Below are positions 35,037 to 46,748 of a stretch of DNA of 64,000 nucleotides, piece by piece (within the stretch, counting starts at the first letter, position 1; every line of letters begins with the position of its first letter). The position numbers were made by a program, and so were the translations under genes. The notes beneath the pieces are model-generated. The model saw only the letters and a list, made by a program, of their open reading frames with translations. It was not told where the DNA came from and did no database searches. This DNA is from Paracamarosporium sp. OC-R06-R3 (lineage: Eukaryota > Ascomycota > Dothideomycetes > Pleosporales > Didymosphaeriaceae), in assembly GCA_019828545.1 (NCBI GenBank), contig JACVRA010000088.1, forward strand, positions 86,575 to 150,574. Direction: 5' to 3'.

Positions 35037-35215
35037 AAGTATGTCGCTCGTATGTATGTTTTTATTTCAGGAGGAGATTTATTGCGAGCTTAGCGAGGTA
35101 AATCGGTATTGGGTAGGAAAATAGAGAGATAGCAAGGAGACTCAGTAGTATCATGATGATGGGTAATGTATGCTCACTATCATTTATAGATATGATGTTG
35201 ACGACATCTGCATAT

Positions 35216-36526
35216 CTACAGCTTGGATGCAGGTACCAAAACCTCTTCGACCAACTCTACTGCGTTTGACGCACATCCGTAGGATGACTGGTACCCTGCA
35301 CCACCTGCACCGTAATTGTGCACCACCCACACTCCTTCAATGTGCTCTTTTTCCACTCTCGTACCTCCTTCGCGTACTGGCCTCAATCCTACTCCATGCC
35401 GAATGATGTCTAGGTTCTCGATTCCCTTCCCTCTTGTAAGAGTAGGGCATGCCGCAACCGCTCTCTTCATAATACGCACGGCTAGATTTGGGTCGACCTG
35501 GGATTCCCAATTACCTTTCTGGTAACAACCACCTAGAATAGTGCCTCCGCCAGCTGCTCGCGTCATGATATAGCATGCATCACCGTCACCATCGTCGGTT
35601 CCAGAAAAATCCATCATCTTGCCGGCATCGTTACGTACAATGACGATCTGTCCGCGTGCTGGCACAACGGTTTTATCTTCGACGCCACCCAGTATGGATG
35701 CCCCAAGGCCAGTGCAATTGACCACAACATCAACCTTTCCGAACGGACCGAATTGTTTGGCCTCGTGGATATGCTTGAAGACCGCTCGCTTGAAGATTAC
35801 ACCATTCTTAAGACATTGGGAGACCAGCCATGGGAGATAAATGGCTGTATTAATACAAACCGAGGTAAAGCCTGTGGCTGAATCGATTCCCGGCCCAAGG
35901 TTTTCCTTGGGTAGGACGCGAAACTATCATCCTCTGTTAGCAGTTGCTGGTTCCACCAGGTAGCTACTATGGACTGACATTTGGTAGGATATCTTTGAAC
36001 CAGGGATTCGGAGATAGGAGCTCAGCAAACCAATCCGCCGTTGCAGACCCAACGTCTTTGGATCGGCTGTGTATTTCGCATTCTTTGTATGTTAATAGAC
36101 GTCCTAGAGCTGCATGTAGATTTCCATGGTGGCAATGATACCTTGAAAATGCACGCCAGCATCTGGATGATGCTGCGCAAGATTGGCTAATGGTTCCCAA
36201 GTATCCTTGTCCCATTGCGCAGCCTTTGTGCCTCGCACTGAAACACTATCAAGGCGGATTAGAATAGGGCGCGTTATAGGGCAGTGTACCCAACTCACGG
36301 CATATAATTTGCTCCGGCCCAAGGTGAGGCATACTCTATATCATAATCGCCGGGCATATGCTTCGCAGCTACCACAATCCTGTACCGCGAGCTCTTGGAC
36401 AGAAGCAACGCTGTTGTTAATCCAGCGACACCAGCTCTGCGCCACATCCACAATGGTCAATGACTGACGCCAACGAGCATTCCATGACTAAGCTTACCCT
36501 ATTACACAAACGGTTTTCTTGTCCAT
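35216..36526 (-). CDS. D-amino-acid oxidase, peroxisomal
   Basis: FAD enzyme converting D-amino acids to 2-oxo acids, ammonia and H2O2. Five exons on the minus strand: 36526-36498, 36436-36299, 36245-36142, 36082-35979 and 35923-35216 (1083 nt, 360 aa; all phases close). The dinucleotide fold VIGAGVAGLTTALLL is split by the first intron. Then MPGDYDIEYASPWAGANY, the family ASPWAG block, and VVNCTGLGA. The C-terminal signature is GLRPVREGG followed by HNYGAGGAGYQSSYG. The protein ends in SKL, a canonical PTS1, so it is expected in peroxisomes. Length fits the family (about 340-370 aa). It likely supplies nitrogen or detoxifies D-amino acids. Confidence 0.95.
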
Positions 36527-37307
36527 ATTGTTCGATTTGCCTTGAGTAACCCGGCCGGAGAAATGACAGCGCTTAGAACCCTGGAGTTTGAGGCGTCTTT
36601 GGAAACTTTAATATGAGGAGCCCGTGCCGCGACTGATTGCTTACTGAGTTTTTTCCTGGCTTCGAGATGCAGTCAATCTCGTGACAGGTGTCCGTTCCTT
36701 GGGAAGCTGGCTTTGCCCATGGGTAATGGTGCGCGACGCCCGACTCTTCGGGTATTAACGGCATCGGCACGTCGGCATACCCCGCTCCTGAGGCGGCCCA
36801 CTAATTAAGGACCGTGCGTCGTGGCTTTCACCATGGCTTCGACATTTGGCGGTATGTGTTGCCCTTTGCATATGAGATGATCCAATTCGGAATTTTTAGA
36901 GCCATGTCCCCTTTGCTATCGGCTGCCAAATACTCTCGTTCTAAGTTACACCAACGCTCCGCCGGCCACCTTCGATATCCAGGGATCCATTAAGACGACA
37001 AAAAGGCATCTAGATATACGACATATACGTTATTGTTCTAATGTTTTTATTGATGCTAGTAGTCGGTGCTGGCCAAAGATACGATGTCCTAGGTTCACGA
37101 CATCGTACATTGTGCTAGACATGTGCGTCTATCTACCGACACTCTGAGATCTAGTAAGCTGCTCGTCACGCCTGCTTGCTTTGAACGGGCGCTGCCATAG
37201 ACAATGTCTTCGCAGAGAAAGCAAGACAGATGTTCGATTCTGAAGTTCTTCAATGGCTTCACCATGAGCCTTGCCGGGATAGACCTGGCTTGACTAGAGA
37301 AGTTCTA
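36527..37307. other. Intergenic region
   Basis: 0.8 kb holding the D-amino-acid oxidase promoter and the 3' flank of the sugar transporter. No gene or repeat was recognised. Confidence 0.5.
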
Positions 37308-38971
37308 CTATCTTCTACCACCTTCTCTTCGTTCCTCGGAAGTTTTGTTTAAATCCTCCAAATCAAGCCGTACGCTTTCCAACCCCTCATATTCCTTACT
37401 GAATTTAGTCACACTCCACCAGTGTTTTGGCTGCATAAATATCTGGTCAATTTCCTCCAGGGTCCTTCCGTTGGTTTCAGGGAAGAATAGGTAGATTACC
37501 GGCGTAATCGCAGCACCGAACACAGCAAAGATAATATAAGTTTGGTAGCCAATCTCGGCGAAGCATATGGGCGTAATCTCAGCAACAATGAAGTTACATA
37601 GCCAATGGGTCTGAGTAATGGTCAGCAAGAAAGAAAGTTTCAGTGACTAGAGGGAACTCACGGCAACACCAACGGCTGACAAGTGAACTCGAAGTTCCTG
37701 AGTGGAGATCTCAGCTGAGTAAAGGAAATTGGCCCCGAGAAACCCAAGAGGAAAGAAAGCCATGAACAAGAATAGGAAGAAGACTGCCACATCGCCTGCT
37801 GCTTTCGAATGGTGGCTTTGAGAGACGCAAGCAGCTAGCATAGCCATGCAGAAAGACATTCCGGCAGACGAGCTAAGTAGCAAAGGCCTACGACCAATAC
37901 GATCAACAGTGACAAAGGCAAGCACCGCGGTAAAGATCTTCCAGGTCAAGACACAGGCGTTGAGCATGGATGCCTGGTGGGAGCCAAAACCAAGTGACTC
38001 GCGGAAGATAGTAGTTCCGTAGTAAGAGACAGCGTTTGCACCAGTCATCTGGGCGGCAAAGTTGACAGTGAAGGCCAGAGCGATGCGATACATATTGCGT
38101 TGGTGATCGTGACGAAGAAGCTTGAGAAGAGGTGTTTTCTTTTCGCTCGCGTCCCTTACAGCAAGACGTACTTGCTCAACAGCAGCAAACACCTCATCGT
38201 CATCAGGATCGGTTCCCTTGATAAGAGCGAAGGATTGCTTGGCTTCGTCCAGCTTGCCCACCTGCACCAGCCACCTGGGTGACTCTGGGAAGAGAAAGGG
38301 TGTAAAGATGAGCGGGAAACCGAATACCAACGGCATAGACAGGGATAAACGCCAGCAGATTGAGGAATCCTGGTGGAATGAGAGACCAAAATTGATCCAA
38401 GCAGCCATGGCAATTCCGGATGCGACAAATGTTCCTAGAACGATAACATTCTTACCACGACTCTTCGGACTGGTTGTTTCGGACTGCCAGACTGGAACAA
38501 TTGCGTTGACCCCACCGACCCCGAAGCCTCCCACTATTCTTCCAACGATGAGTTGACCGAGACTGTATGTTGATGCCTGTAAAAGAAGACCAGTGCAGGC
38601 AATGCCCGCATATATGGAAAGAGAGAGACGCCGGCCTAGTTTGTTTGCGACCGAGACAGTAGACAATGCCCCGATTAGGCACCCGATCGTGTATATGGCA
38701 ACGACGGTCGCTAAATCCGTTAACATCCATCAAACCAGAGAGGATGGCACTTGATAGGAGACACACCTTGTATCGTGGCATTATGTGCCTTCACGGCTCC
38801 ATGGGTGTGCGCAGAATCCAGTCCTGGGAAATGATCGGTGAAGTTTTCGAACCCGACGACACCTCCCAGGTTGGACTGATTGTAGCCATACAACCAGAAA
38901 GCCGGCGCCACCACCATAAATACACGGATCGTGGCGAGTCGATGGCCGGAAAAACGAGGCGGGAATGACAT
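37308..38971 (-). CDS. MFS sugar transporter
   Basis: Hexose/sugar-porter subfamily, plasma membrane. Three exons on the minus strand: 38971-38767, 38710-37662 and 37610-37308 (1557 nt, 518 aa). The introns are GTGTGT..TTTAG (56 bp) and GTGAGT..CTCAG (51 bp). Signatures: FWLYGYNQSNLGGVVG in helix 1, ANKLGRRLSL, GRIVGGFGVGGVNAIVPVWQ, FPESPRWLVQVGK, the second-half DRIGRRPLLL, and FFPETNGRTLEEID after helix 12. All family motifs are present in order and twelve helices are expected. The substrate cannot be told. It belongs to a row of minus-strand transport genes here. Confidence 0.93.
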
Positions 38972-40108
38972 GGTGGATAAAGAAATGGGGATTGAGGTGC
39001 TTCTGTTACCCAACGTGGGAGATGCATAGATATATGGTTACTCGGACATTGGACCAGAAGACATGCCGGCCAAGAGCAAACTCCTCCTGACAGGTGTCTT
39101 AATATCTGAGAACGAGTTTCCCCAGTTTTTGTTCCCCATGGGTATCTTGTGACCTGCAAGTCACCCTGTTTCCACCTGAGCAAAGGGAGTGATGGCGGAC
39201 ATTTAATGTCCGGGGGGCATTCAAAGTCCGGATAGCCTGACTAAACCTTGCGCTAGGCGACGCTCTTGTGGGTCTGACGAGAAGCATGGACATTAGCCAT
39301 GATGATCATATCAATAGCGCTCAAAGGTTGAGATGAGTTTGATCGGGTTTAAATCATTAGCGAAGCGTCAATAAAAATTTGTAGGGGGATGTACTCATTC
39401 TATACGTGTATAAGCTCTTGCGCCTAGGTAGTACATTACGTATAAGCTTTCGCCATCAGCCCTATCTTGTTACCTCCGGAAGCCATCTCTACGAATGGAC
39501 TCGTTTACCCGGTGGGTCCAGGGATTAGCGATGTAATCCAGAGGTACTTTAAGCCAGGCTCTTTACAAGATGCCAAATACACTCAACGTCCACGGAATCC
39601 ATATGACTTCCCAACAACACAAGCTAGTTGCGAGTGCAAAGCCGACAAGTGGAGTTTCGTACCTCCGCTAGCTGCATTCTTTCAGCAAGGCAAAAGGATC
39701 TCTCACAACATCAAAGTAAATTCGAGAAATCTAAGCCTGTTGATATAGCAATAGCGACTGAATCGCTTGGAAAAGGCAACTGGAACATGCTGGTTTCATT
39801 GACTCTGGTGACGGTCCCAGAATTTGCACCGCTGAGGGACGTAGCTTGGTGGAACCCGGTTTGTGATCTAGGATAGCACTTGGGCGGCGCAGCGGCACGT
39901 ATGAGAACATGCTGCGAAGCAGGCCCATTCGCCCCACGTTGTTGAACCAAGGGGTTATCTCCGAAGCTGCTCTTCAAGCACGTAATATCGTGTTCTCGAA
40001 ATTACCAGTGTCTAATCATGCCCACATTGATATGAATCCGTGTTTAACTTTCGGCTCCTGTGTACTATAAGTCTACTTTCCAGGAAGACCGCGTTCACTA
40101 TTCAATAT
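38972..40108. other. Intergenic region
   Basis: 1.1 kb between two minus-strand transporter genes. A plus-strand frame at 39467-39748 and overlapping frames up to 39977 have no recognisable family and no supporting splice pattern. Confidence 0.45.
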
Positions 40109-41924
40109 CTATTTCAAGGATACCCCGGCTTCTTCTCTCACTCGTACGTGCTGGCGCTTATAATTTGCCGAAGTGTCATCAGCTGTAGACGAGTTTTGAT
40201 CCGCATCTGCAACACGACGTTCTGAATATGAAACAGAGATAGGCTCTCCAGATTGTGTTCGCGAGTGTTGCAGATATGCTAGGGCTACCGCGGCAATGGC
40301 GAGCAGGAAACAGAAACCTGCAGCTGTCCAATTTCCAGCCACGACCGCAGGCTGGTCGGTAGTTTTGAACACAGCAAGAGGCCTATATAGAGTCAGTCAT
40401 CACGTTTTGAAATATCTAAGCGGAGGAGGCAAATACTAACACAGTCGCGATGAATGTCCAAGCCCACACGTTCAAACCAGCGCTCGCCCAAGCTCTTGTT
40501 CCAGGATCGCCAGCTAACGTATCTTGGGTCCAAGCCCAGAACATGCTATTACTAGCCTGGGCCCAGCCGGTTTGGTAGTACAGAAACCACCTGAACGCCC
40601 TGTTGTTCGGAAAGACGGGCGTAGCAGCAAGCAGAATGCACACGATGCCGTTGATGACGCCACCAAGGACAAGCATAGGCCATCTTCTTCCCTTTAACCA
40701 CGTATCACTCGACCAAGCCATGAAAAGGGTGACAACTACTGTAACAGCTTGAATAGGCGTGGTGTAGTTGTTGATTTGAGCAACGGTGTACGAGCCCGGA
40801 TGCACGCTGTTCCATGCTTTAAACCAGAATGCCATCGAGTTTGCGGGCTGGTTGCTAATCGAGTTGCAGATGGAGATTACCCATAGTAGCCAGATGTCGG
40901 GAGTCAAAAGCCAACGTCGTACCTGCGCTTTGGTGAATTTACCTTGTTTGACGCGACCTTCGCGGGGATTACGATCGCGCGCAAGTTCAATCTCCTGAAG
41001 CTTGGGTTAACTGGAGAACGCAGGCGACAAGACGTGCACTTCACCTTCTCTGTGAAAACTAAATCAGGTTTCTGACGTGCTGGCACATCTGGAAAGAAGA
41101 AACACTGCGGAATAATAATTCCAATCGAGATAACACCATCCACGATGAATAGCCACTGCCAGCCATGCATGCCGTGAACGCCATTGAGCCCTGTGTAGGC
41201 AGCGGCTTGCAAGTATGAGCTGAACATAGGGCCAATAGCTGTCGCTGCGTTAATGATGGCCAGTCGTCTGCTCAACTCAGACTTCTGGTACCAGCCGCCG
41301 CAGAGATAGACGATTGCAGAGTAATGCCCGGTCTCGAACAAGCCTAGCAGCGTTCGTAAAGCATACATTTGCGCTGGCGTCTTCATCGCAGCTTGTCCAA
41401 AAGTGCATATTGTCCAACCAATTTCTAGCATCGGGATAAACCACTTCGGGTTCGACTTGGTGAGAAGCAAATTGCAAGGCCAGAGTCCGATGATATTCGC
41501 TATACTGAAAGCAGTATTGGCATAGTTGAGCTCGTTTCCGTACAGCGATAGGTCTTCTTTCATTCCAGAGACAAATGCGGAGTTGATATTGGAGCGGTCG
41601 ATATACTTGATGAATGTCCCAAGACAGCCGAAAGTCATTAGGGTCATGTCAAGCTAGGAGTTTCTCAGTAAGGTTTGTGAGAGTGGTGTATAAACATTTT
41701 TACCTTGAAGATGAGCTTCCGTTCCTGCGACATGCATTAGCTTCTCATCGCATGACAGTTACGGCATTCACCTCTGCGGATTTGTCCCAAGAATCCCAAA
41801 GATAGCTCCTCCAATTCTGTATCTCAGCAGAAATATCTCGGCCGTTGGCAACGCCCGCTGGTGGGGCGTGCTCAACGTCCTTCCTTCCAACATTCTCATC
41901 GAGGGGTTCTGTCGGCGCAGACAT
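40109..41924 (-). CDS. MFS anion:cation symporter, Dal5/allantoate-pantothenate permease type
   Basis: Uptake carrier family for allantoate, pantothenate, vitamins, cysteine and similar anions. Five exons on the minus strand: 41924-41772, 41724-41704, 41653-41045, 40994-40441 and 40382-40109 (1611 nt, 536 aa). The second exon is only 21 nt (ERKLIFK) and completes the family pattern RKLIFKLDM before the first helix. Then FIKYIDRSNINSA, the RTLLGLFETGHYSAIVYL segment, GWQWLFIVDG, and in the second half LLTPDIWLLW and WNSVHPGS. Family length and order are normal. The divergent neighbour is a TauD-like dioxygenase, with 748 bp between their starts. Confidence 0.92.
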
Positions 41925-42672
41925 TTCGACGTGGTTTGTCGCGAAGTGCAGGGTCCAGACGGCAATAAAGAGTAGTGAATTTATAGTTACCGTACATCCG
42001 GGTCAATCTTCTTCCCGAAACCGATCCTGCGCTTTTCTCCGAGCATCGCAGTGCGTATTGCCGCCTATCTCAATGATGTGGTTGCGAGGTTGTGTTGTGT
42101 CATCCGCGCTAAACCATTAGCTTGTACTTGCAGATTGATTGCAACATCTACCTAGCAGATTCGTGATCATGTATAGATACGCATCTTCAATTGTTGACAT
42201 ATTTGAGATGCCACGACAAATAATATTCAATGGTAAAAATGGAAGATCAAAGCGTAGAGGGAACTCAGATCCACATCACGCGATGCAGGCTGTTCAAGGT
42301 TGGGTTTCGAGATTGTAGCCTGCAACTCCGCCGAGCCTGTCGCTAGACCGCAAAGTAAATGTAGCCTGTACTACCACGAAGAGAACTACTGAGTCAGTAA
42401 TTGATCACCATGCAGTAGTGCTGTAGGTACGCTCGCTTGAGTCAAGTTGGCTAGGTGTAGCCTCGGTTGCTGACGGAGAACAGTAGCATGAAAGTGGAGT
42501 CGTGCTTGCTAGATGGTGTGCAGGAGGCGAAATCCTAGATAGAAGAGAACGGCGGGGTCGGATGTTCGGCTGCAAGGTAGCGATGTCGGAGAGTTTGCCC
42601 TGGAAAGTGTTATATACCATTGCGTGGAGGCTAACTCGTTCAACGTCAATCGTGAACACCTAGGCCACGAAC
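41925..42672. promoter_or_regulatory. Shared divergent promoter of permease and dioxygenase
   Basis: 748 bp between two divergent ATGs (permease at 41924 on minus, dioxygenase at 42673 on plus). It contains only short frames. Its position suggests co-regulation, but no factor-binding site was identified with confidence. Confidence 0.4.
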
Positions 42673-43842
42673 ATGGCCACATCCGCCACACTCGCTGCAG
42701 CTCCTCTCGCTGAATCTGGGCCAAACGGTATCTTACCAATAATCACGCCCTTTGACATCCCACACGCACGTCTAGTGCATGGCGAGAAGTTTCCTTTGGG
42801 ACTGAGGCTTCATGGCGACAAAGAAGGCAATTTAAGTGCGACGATCCCACTCATCGAGAAGCAGTCAGGCGCGTTGAAGGAGCTCTTGAGTAGACGTAAG
42901 TAAGGATCCAGGAGCCACTGCAAAATGTGGGTAGAATTGATGACTGTAGATGGAGCGATTCTTTTCCGTGGGTTTCCTATCAAGACCGCAGATGATTTCC
43001 AGCTGTTCGTGCGAGCATTCAAGTTCCCGAATCCACATCAGGAAGTCGGCCTATCGGGGAAGCGCACCACTGTAGCAACTGATATCAGGACTGCTAACGA
43101 AGAGCCACCGGACGTCAAATTCTATTATCATTCCGAATATGGAAGAAGCGCGCACTTCCCAGGCGTGCTGTTCTTTTACTCGCAGATTGTTCCTGAATCA
43201 GGTGGCCAAACGCCGCTTCTGTCATCTTATGAGCTTTACGACAGATTGAAGCAGGAGCTGCCTTCGTTTGTAAAGGACCTGGAGAGTAAGGGTGTGATTG
43301 GACGACAGTACTTCCCGGCAAAGGACGATCCGGAAGCTTCGCATATCGGATGGAACTGGAAGGATTCGTATGGCTTCGATATCAGGGACAGCGATTCGCT
43401 CGATGCGCAGCGAGCGAAGGTGGAGGCTGTACTCAAGAAAACTCTGCAAGCTGACGGCGAATGGCAGCCAAATGGCGCGCTTCATGTCTTGCAACGACTT
43501 CCAGCTATTAGGCGTGTCGAGTCAACAGGCAAGCCAAGCTTCTTCAACGGACTCGCGGGTGTGTATGGAAGGGCAAGGGACAACCATGCCTTGGAGTTCC
43601 CATACAAGGGTGATGACAGAAAATACCATCTTCCAACAACTTATGGCGACGGGTCGACGATCCCGACTAAGTACTTGGAGAGGCTACTGCAGTTATCAGA
43701 TGACATTGGCTTCTTGGTCCCTTGGGAAGAAGGCGATGTAGCTCTGATTGATAACTTCACCGTTCAGCATGCGAGGTCTCCGTGGAAAGGGAAGCGTTCA
43801 TTGCTTGTTAGCCTTTGGGATGGTCATGAGAAATTCGCCTAG
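42673..43842 (+). CDS. TauD/TfdA-family Fe(II)/2-oxoglutarate dioxygenase
   Basis: Non-haem iron oxygenase of the clavaminate synthase-like group. Exons 42673-42895 and 42950-43842 (1116 nt, 371 aa) around a 54 bp intron (GTAAGT..TGTAG). Motifs: GAILFRGFPI at the fold entry, YYHSEYGRSAHFPGVLFFYS carrying the HxE iron ligands, and VALIDNFTVQHARSPW with the distal His and, a little later, the Arg (KGKRSLLVSL) that binds 2-oxoglutarate. Length is typical. The substrate is unknown: relatives cleave sulfonates, hydroxylate small molecules or are uncharacterised. The adjacent Dal5-type permease suggests a small uptake-plus-oxidation pair. Confidence 0.9.
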
Positions 43843-44414
43843 GCGAACTGAAACCGCGGCGATCAACATTGTTGTAAGCAGAGCGAAGCCCATAGAATTA
43901 CCAGGCAGTACTTTGTTATGTGCTGGAAAATGGGGTAGCACTATCTATCTGATCCACTCCGTGTTGCGCATTGCGGCCGTGGCAACTATCGCTTGCGTTC
44001 TTATTGGCGATGAAGATACGACGTGTCGGCGCGTTCTTCTCAACTTTCTGTGACGTCACTCATTACTTAATCACCCATAAATCCATCTTTGTATTTTGGA
44101 ATGCGTCTTTTCAATTATTTCCAAATCTACCGTCAAGAGAAGATTAACTAAATCACTCCTCGCAATTGCAAATTCGCACCGTTTGGGTATGACAACCCTA
44201 CATCGTAACTAGAAGTTTACGTCGGCGGAATGTCTGTGCTCCTGACATTCGCAACCCCGTCGGAATGTTCCTTGACGCGTCGACGCCGCTCCTTGCGAGT
44301 AAGAACATCTCAAAGGCATTTATAATGAGTCCAATTCAACAATATAGCGGGCATCCATTTAGCTGATCTAAACCTCGCTCATCTCCGCCATACACCTTCA
44401 AAGCCTCAATTACG
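43843..44414. other. Intergenic region
   Basis: 570 bp between the dioxygenase and a secreted-protein gene. No gene is seen. Confidence 0.5.
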
Positions 44415-45295
44415 ATGTATTCGGCGCTCTTGATCTTCTTAACCTTTTGTGGAAGAGCCCTGGCCGCTCCCTTGCCTCAAGATCAGGGTGCAGCTTTGTC
44501 GCCTCTCGAAGCCTTGGTCCAAAGCGCTCCTGAATCTCTGGAATCGGCTTCTATACGCGACGCACTTCTTTCTCTCGGATTGTTATCACCTGATGTGTCT
44601 CTTGCTTTGGCTGAAGGGCGCACGGCGTCCCTCTCGAGCGATTCTGCTAATTCGTTAACCCCCGACTCACGTTCCCGTCAAGCTTTCCCTTCGGATCCTC
44701 TTGGCCTTCCCCTTGATCCGAAGCTCGTCCAACTCATATCGTACTTGCTTTCAAGCAAGTACCCTCTGAAGCCTGTTTCGGGTATCGTGGGCAATACACC
44801 TGCGGTTGGTCCTCCAGCCTCGGCCTTCCTCGACGCTTTGCCACTTGGTGGACCAAACACACCTCTCGAGTCTATTCAATATTTTATAAACTATATCAAT
44901 TCATTTCTGCCGATCCCTAATGGTTATGCCGGGCTGCTGTATATCCTATTCCGCAACCTCCTTCCTCAATACATTGGTGAAGCGGGTGCCCCTGTGGAAT
45001 CTTTGGTCGTTGATAATACAGCTGGACCTTTAACAAGGGCTATCACTGCTTTATATAGTCTTCTCAAACCCCTCGTTATCGATCCTGCCAAAACCTGTAA
45101 GTCATAATGAGATTTTCGTTCATACACAGCACAGGACGCAGCCGCAAATCAGTTACAAGTAGCTCACTACCAAATTTCGACATGTTCTACATTTCATCGT
45201 CATCATCTTGAAGCTAACTTTGGTGTGCAGTGCCTTTTGTTGGTGGCCCATTTGGTACCGTTGATCACCTTTCTTGGATTATCGACGATCACTAG
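44415..45295 (+). CDS. Secreted protein of unknown function
   Basis: Exons 44415-45096 and 45231-45295 (747 nt, 248 aa) around a 134 bp intron (GTAAGT..GTGCAG). A signal peptide (MYSALLIFLTFCGRALAA) is followed by a dipeptide-like PLPQ processing region. The mature chain is Leu/Pro/Ser-rich with little or no cysteine and repeated amphipathic segments (LVQLISYLLSS, IQYFINYINSFLP, LLYILFRNLLP). No enzymatic motif or known domain is recognised. It may be a cell-wall or secreted effector-like protein. The gene lies next to the transposon-bearing region. Confidence 0.78.
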
Positions 45296-46704
45296 ATTAT
45301 TGTTACAGACCATGATGCGACGACCGCGTGGAGCGGGAAAGGATTAAGGATTACGAGGTGGGACGAATACGGCCCAAGGGAAATTCGAAACGAATTTTGA
45401 AGATCGGGGAACACATTTCAAGATTTGTATTATTAGCCACGTTATTAGTCTTTCAAAATTGCCTGCATTCGCTTCACTAGCACTTTACCCTGCGATTTAA
45501 GTAAATCTTTCCATAATAGCGTAAAGGTATGCTTAGTATGAGAGCCATATGGGTATCTCCGACATATGCCCTACCCATATAATACAAAGATTTGTCCATC
45601 ACTACTATAGATCGGTGAAGTATCGCATGGCGCTCGATACATACTGCTCCCGTTCCGTGGTGAGCATCACGGGCGAAACAACAGTCCTTGTCGACGAATT
45701 TTGCTCATCGAATGCAAACCTGCAAGCCCCCAATTGCGATATCAGCAACTTTTCAGACGTCGAGCGCGTACCCTCGAGAAGCACTATTTATTATTCTTTT
45801 TGTTCGTGGCTGCATCGAAAGTACCATGATCATTAGTGACAAAATCATCGAGATGGCGCGCTGGCATAGTACATAGGGTCCAAGGCTCCTATACTTTCAC
45901 GAAAATTTCCCCACGACCTCGATTCTATCTTCTACTATCCTCGCATTAAGCCTGTCGGGATTCGATAGCTAGGTCAACGACGCGCCGAGCAACATGTACT
46001 AAAATGGGCCAGTTGCGTCGCTAACGGCGGCCGGTGCAGACACGCTACGGCGCTGAGTCTTGTCAGGAAGGCCGACGGGAGTGCCATTGTAGGCAACACT
46101 GTCATGTAGCAGCGCATGGTGCGCGCCAGACGCTACATGCCCCTCTCGGCGGCACAATGCTACGGATTGGTGGACCAATACTGCCTCCCGGGCCGCGACA
46201 CGACGACGAAGTGTCGCACGCGGCGCATCGTGGCGCTTGATTTCATGAAGGCCCACGCTTACGATCTCCTATCGTGGATGCACCTCGCCATAGACATGCC
46301 TCACGCACATAAGAACGTGGCCCGCACGTGTGTCAGGAGCCCGTGACGCGGTCGCGCGACGACGTGGAAGCTGCGCTGTAGCAGGCGGAGGTGCTTAGGA
46401 ACATCATGCTTGGCATCTTGGGCATGATGCCATCTTCACGCTTCAATTCATAATTTAAAGACCACGTTTGTAAACCACCTTTTCAGGTAGTCTAGTCGTA
46501 GAATGGAATACCGGAATTTATACAATCCCTATGACACCTGCTAGCGATAACTCACACACTCCACTTGATGCGCGAAACCCCGATCTGATCGACAATTCGT
46601 GTTCAATAAGTCAAACACCAATATCAATAATACTCAAAAACGGCCAGGCTTCTATGCCATACTTTTATTAGGTAACGAACCATGGCGGGATACTTGGAGT
46701 CTTA
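45296..46704. other. Gene-poor interval with a GC-rich patch
   Basis: 1.4 kb left of the pogo element. About 45975-46390 is distinctly GC-rich with open frames (for example 46034-46240 and 46116-46346) that match nothing I know. The remainder is AT-rich. It may hold eroded foreign or transposon-derived sequence. Confidence 0.4.
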
Positions 46705-46706
46705 TA

Positions 46707-46748
46707 CCGAATCTTGGCAGCTCGTGCACGCCGTCAGCTCATGCACGC
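46707..46748 (+). repeat. Left terminal inverted repeat of the pogo element
   Basis: 42 bp, identical to the reverse complement of 48963-49004. It keeps many CpA sites unmutated, unlike the element interior. Confidence 0.95.

Noticed and set aside
39467..39977. Overlapping short frames between two transporters
   Set aside because: No domain, signal peptide or consistent intron structure; left as intergenic.
40109..43842. Firm assignment as a YCT1/JLP1 sulfonate-use locus
   Set aside because: The dioxygenase motifs fit the clavaminate synthase-like group better than JLP1, so only a cautious parallel is kept as a finding.
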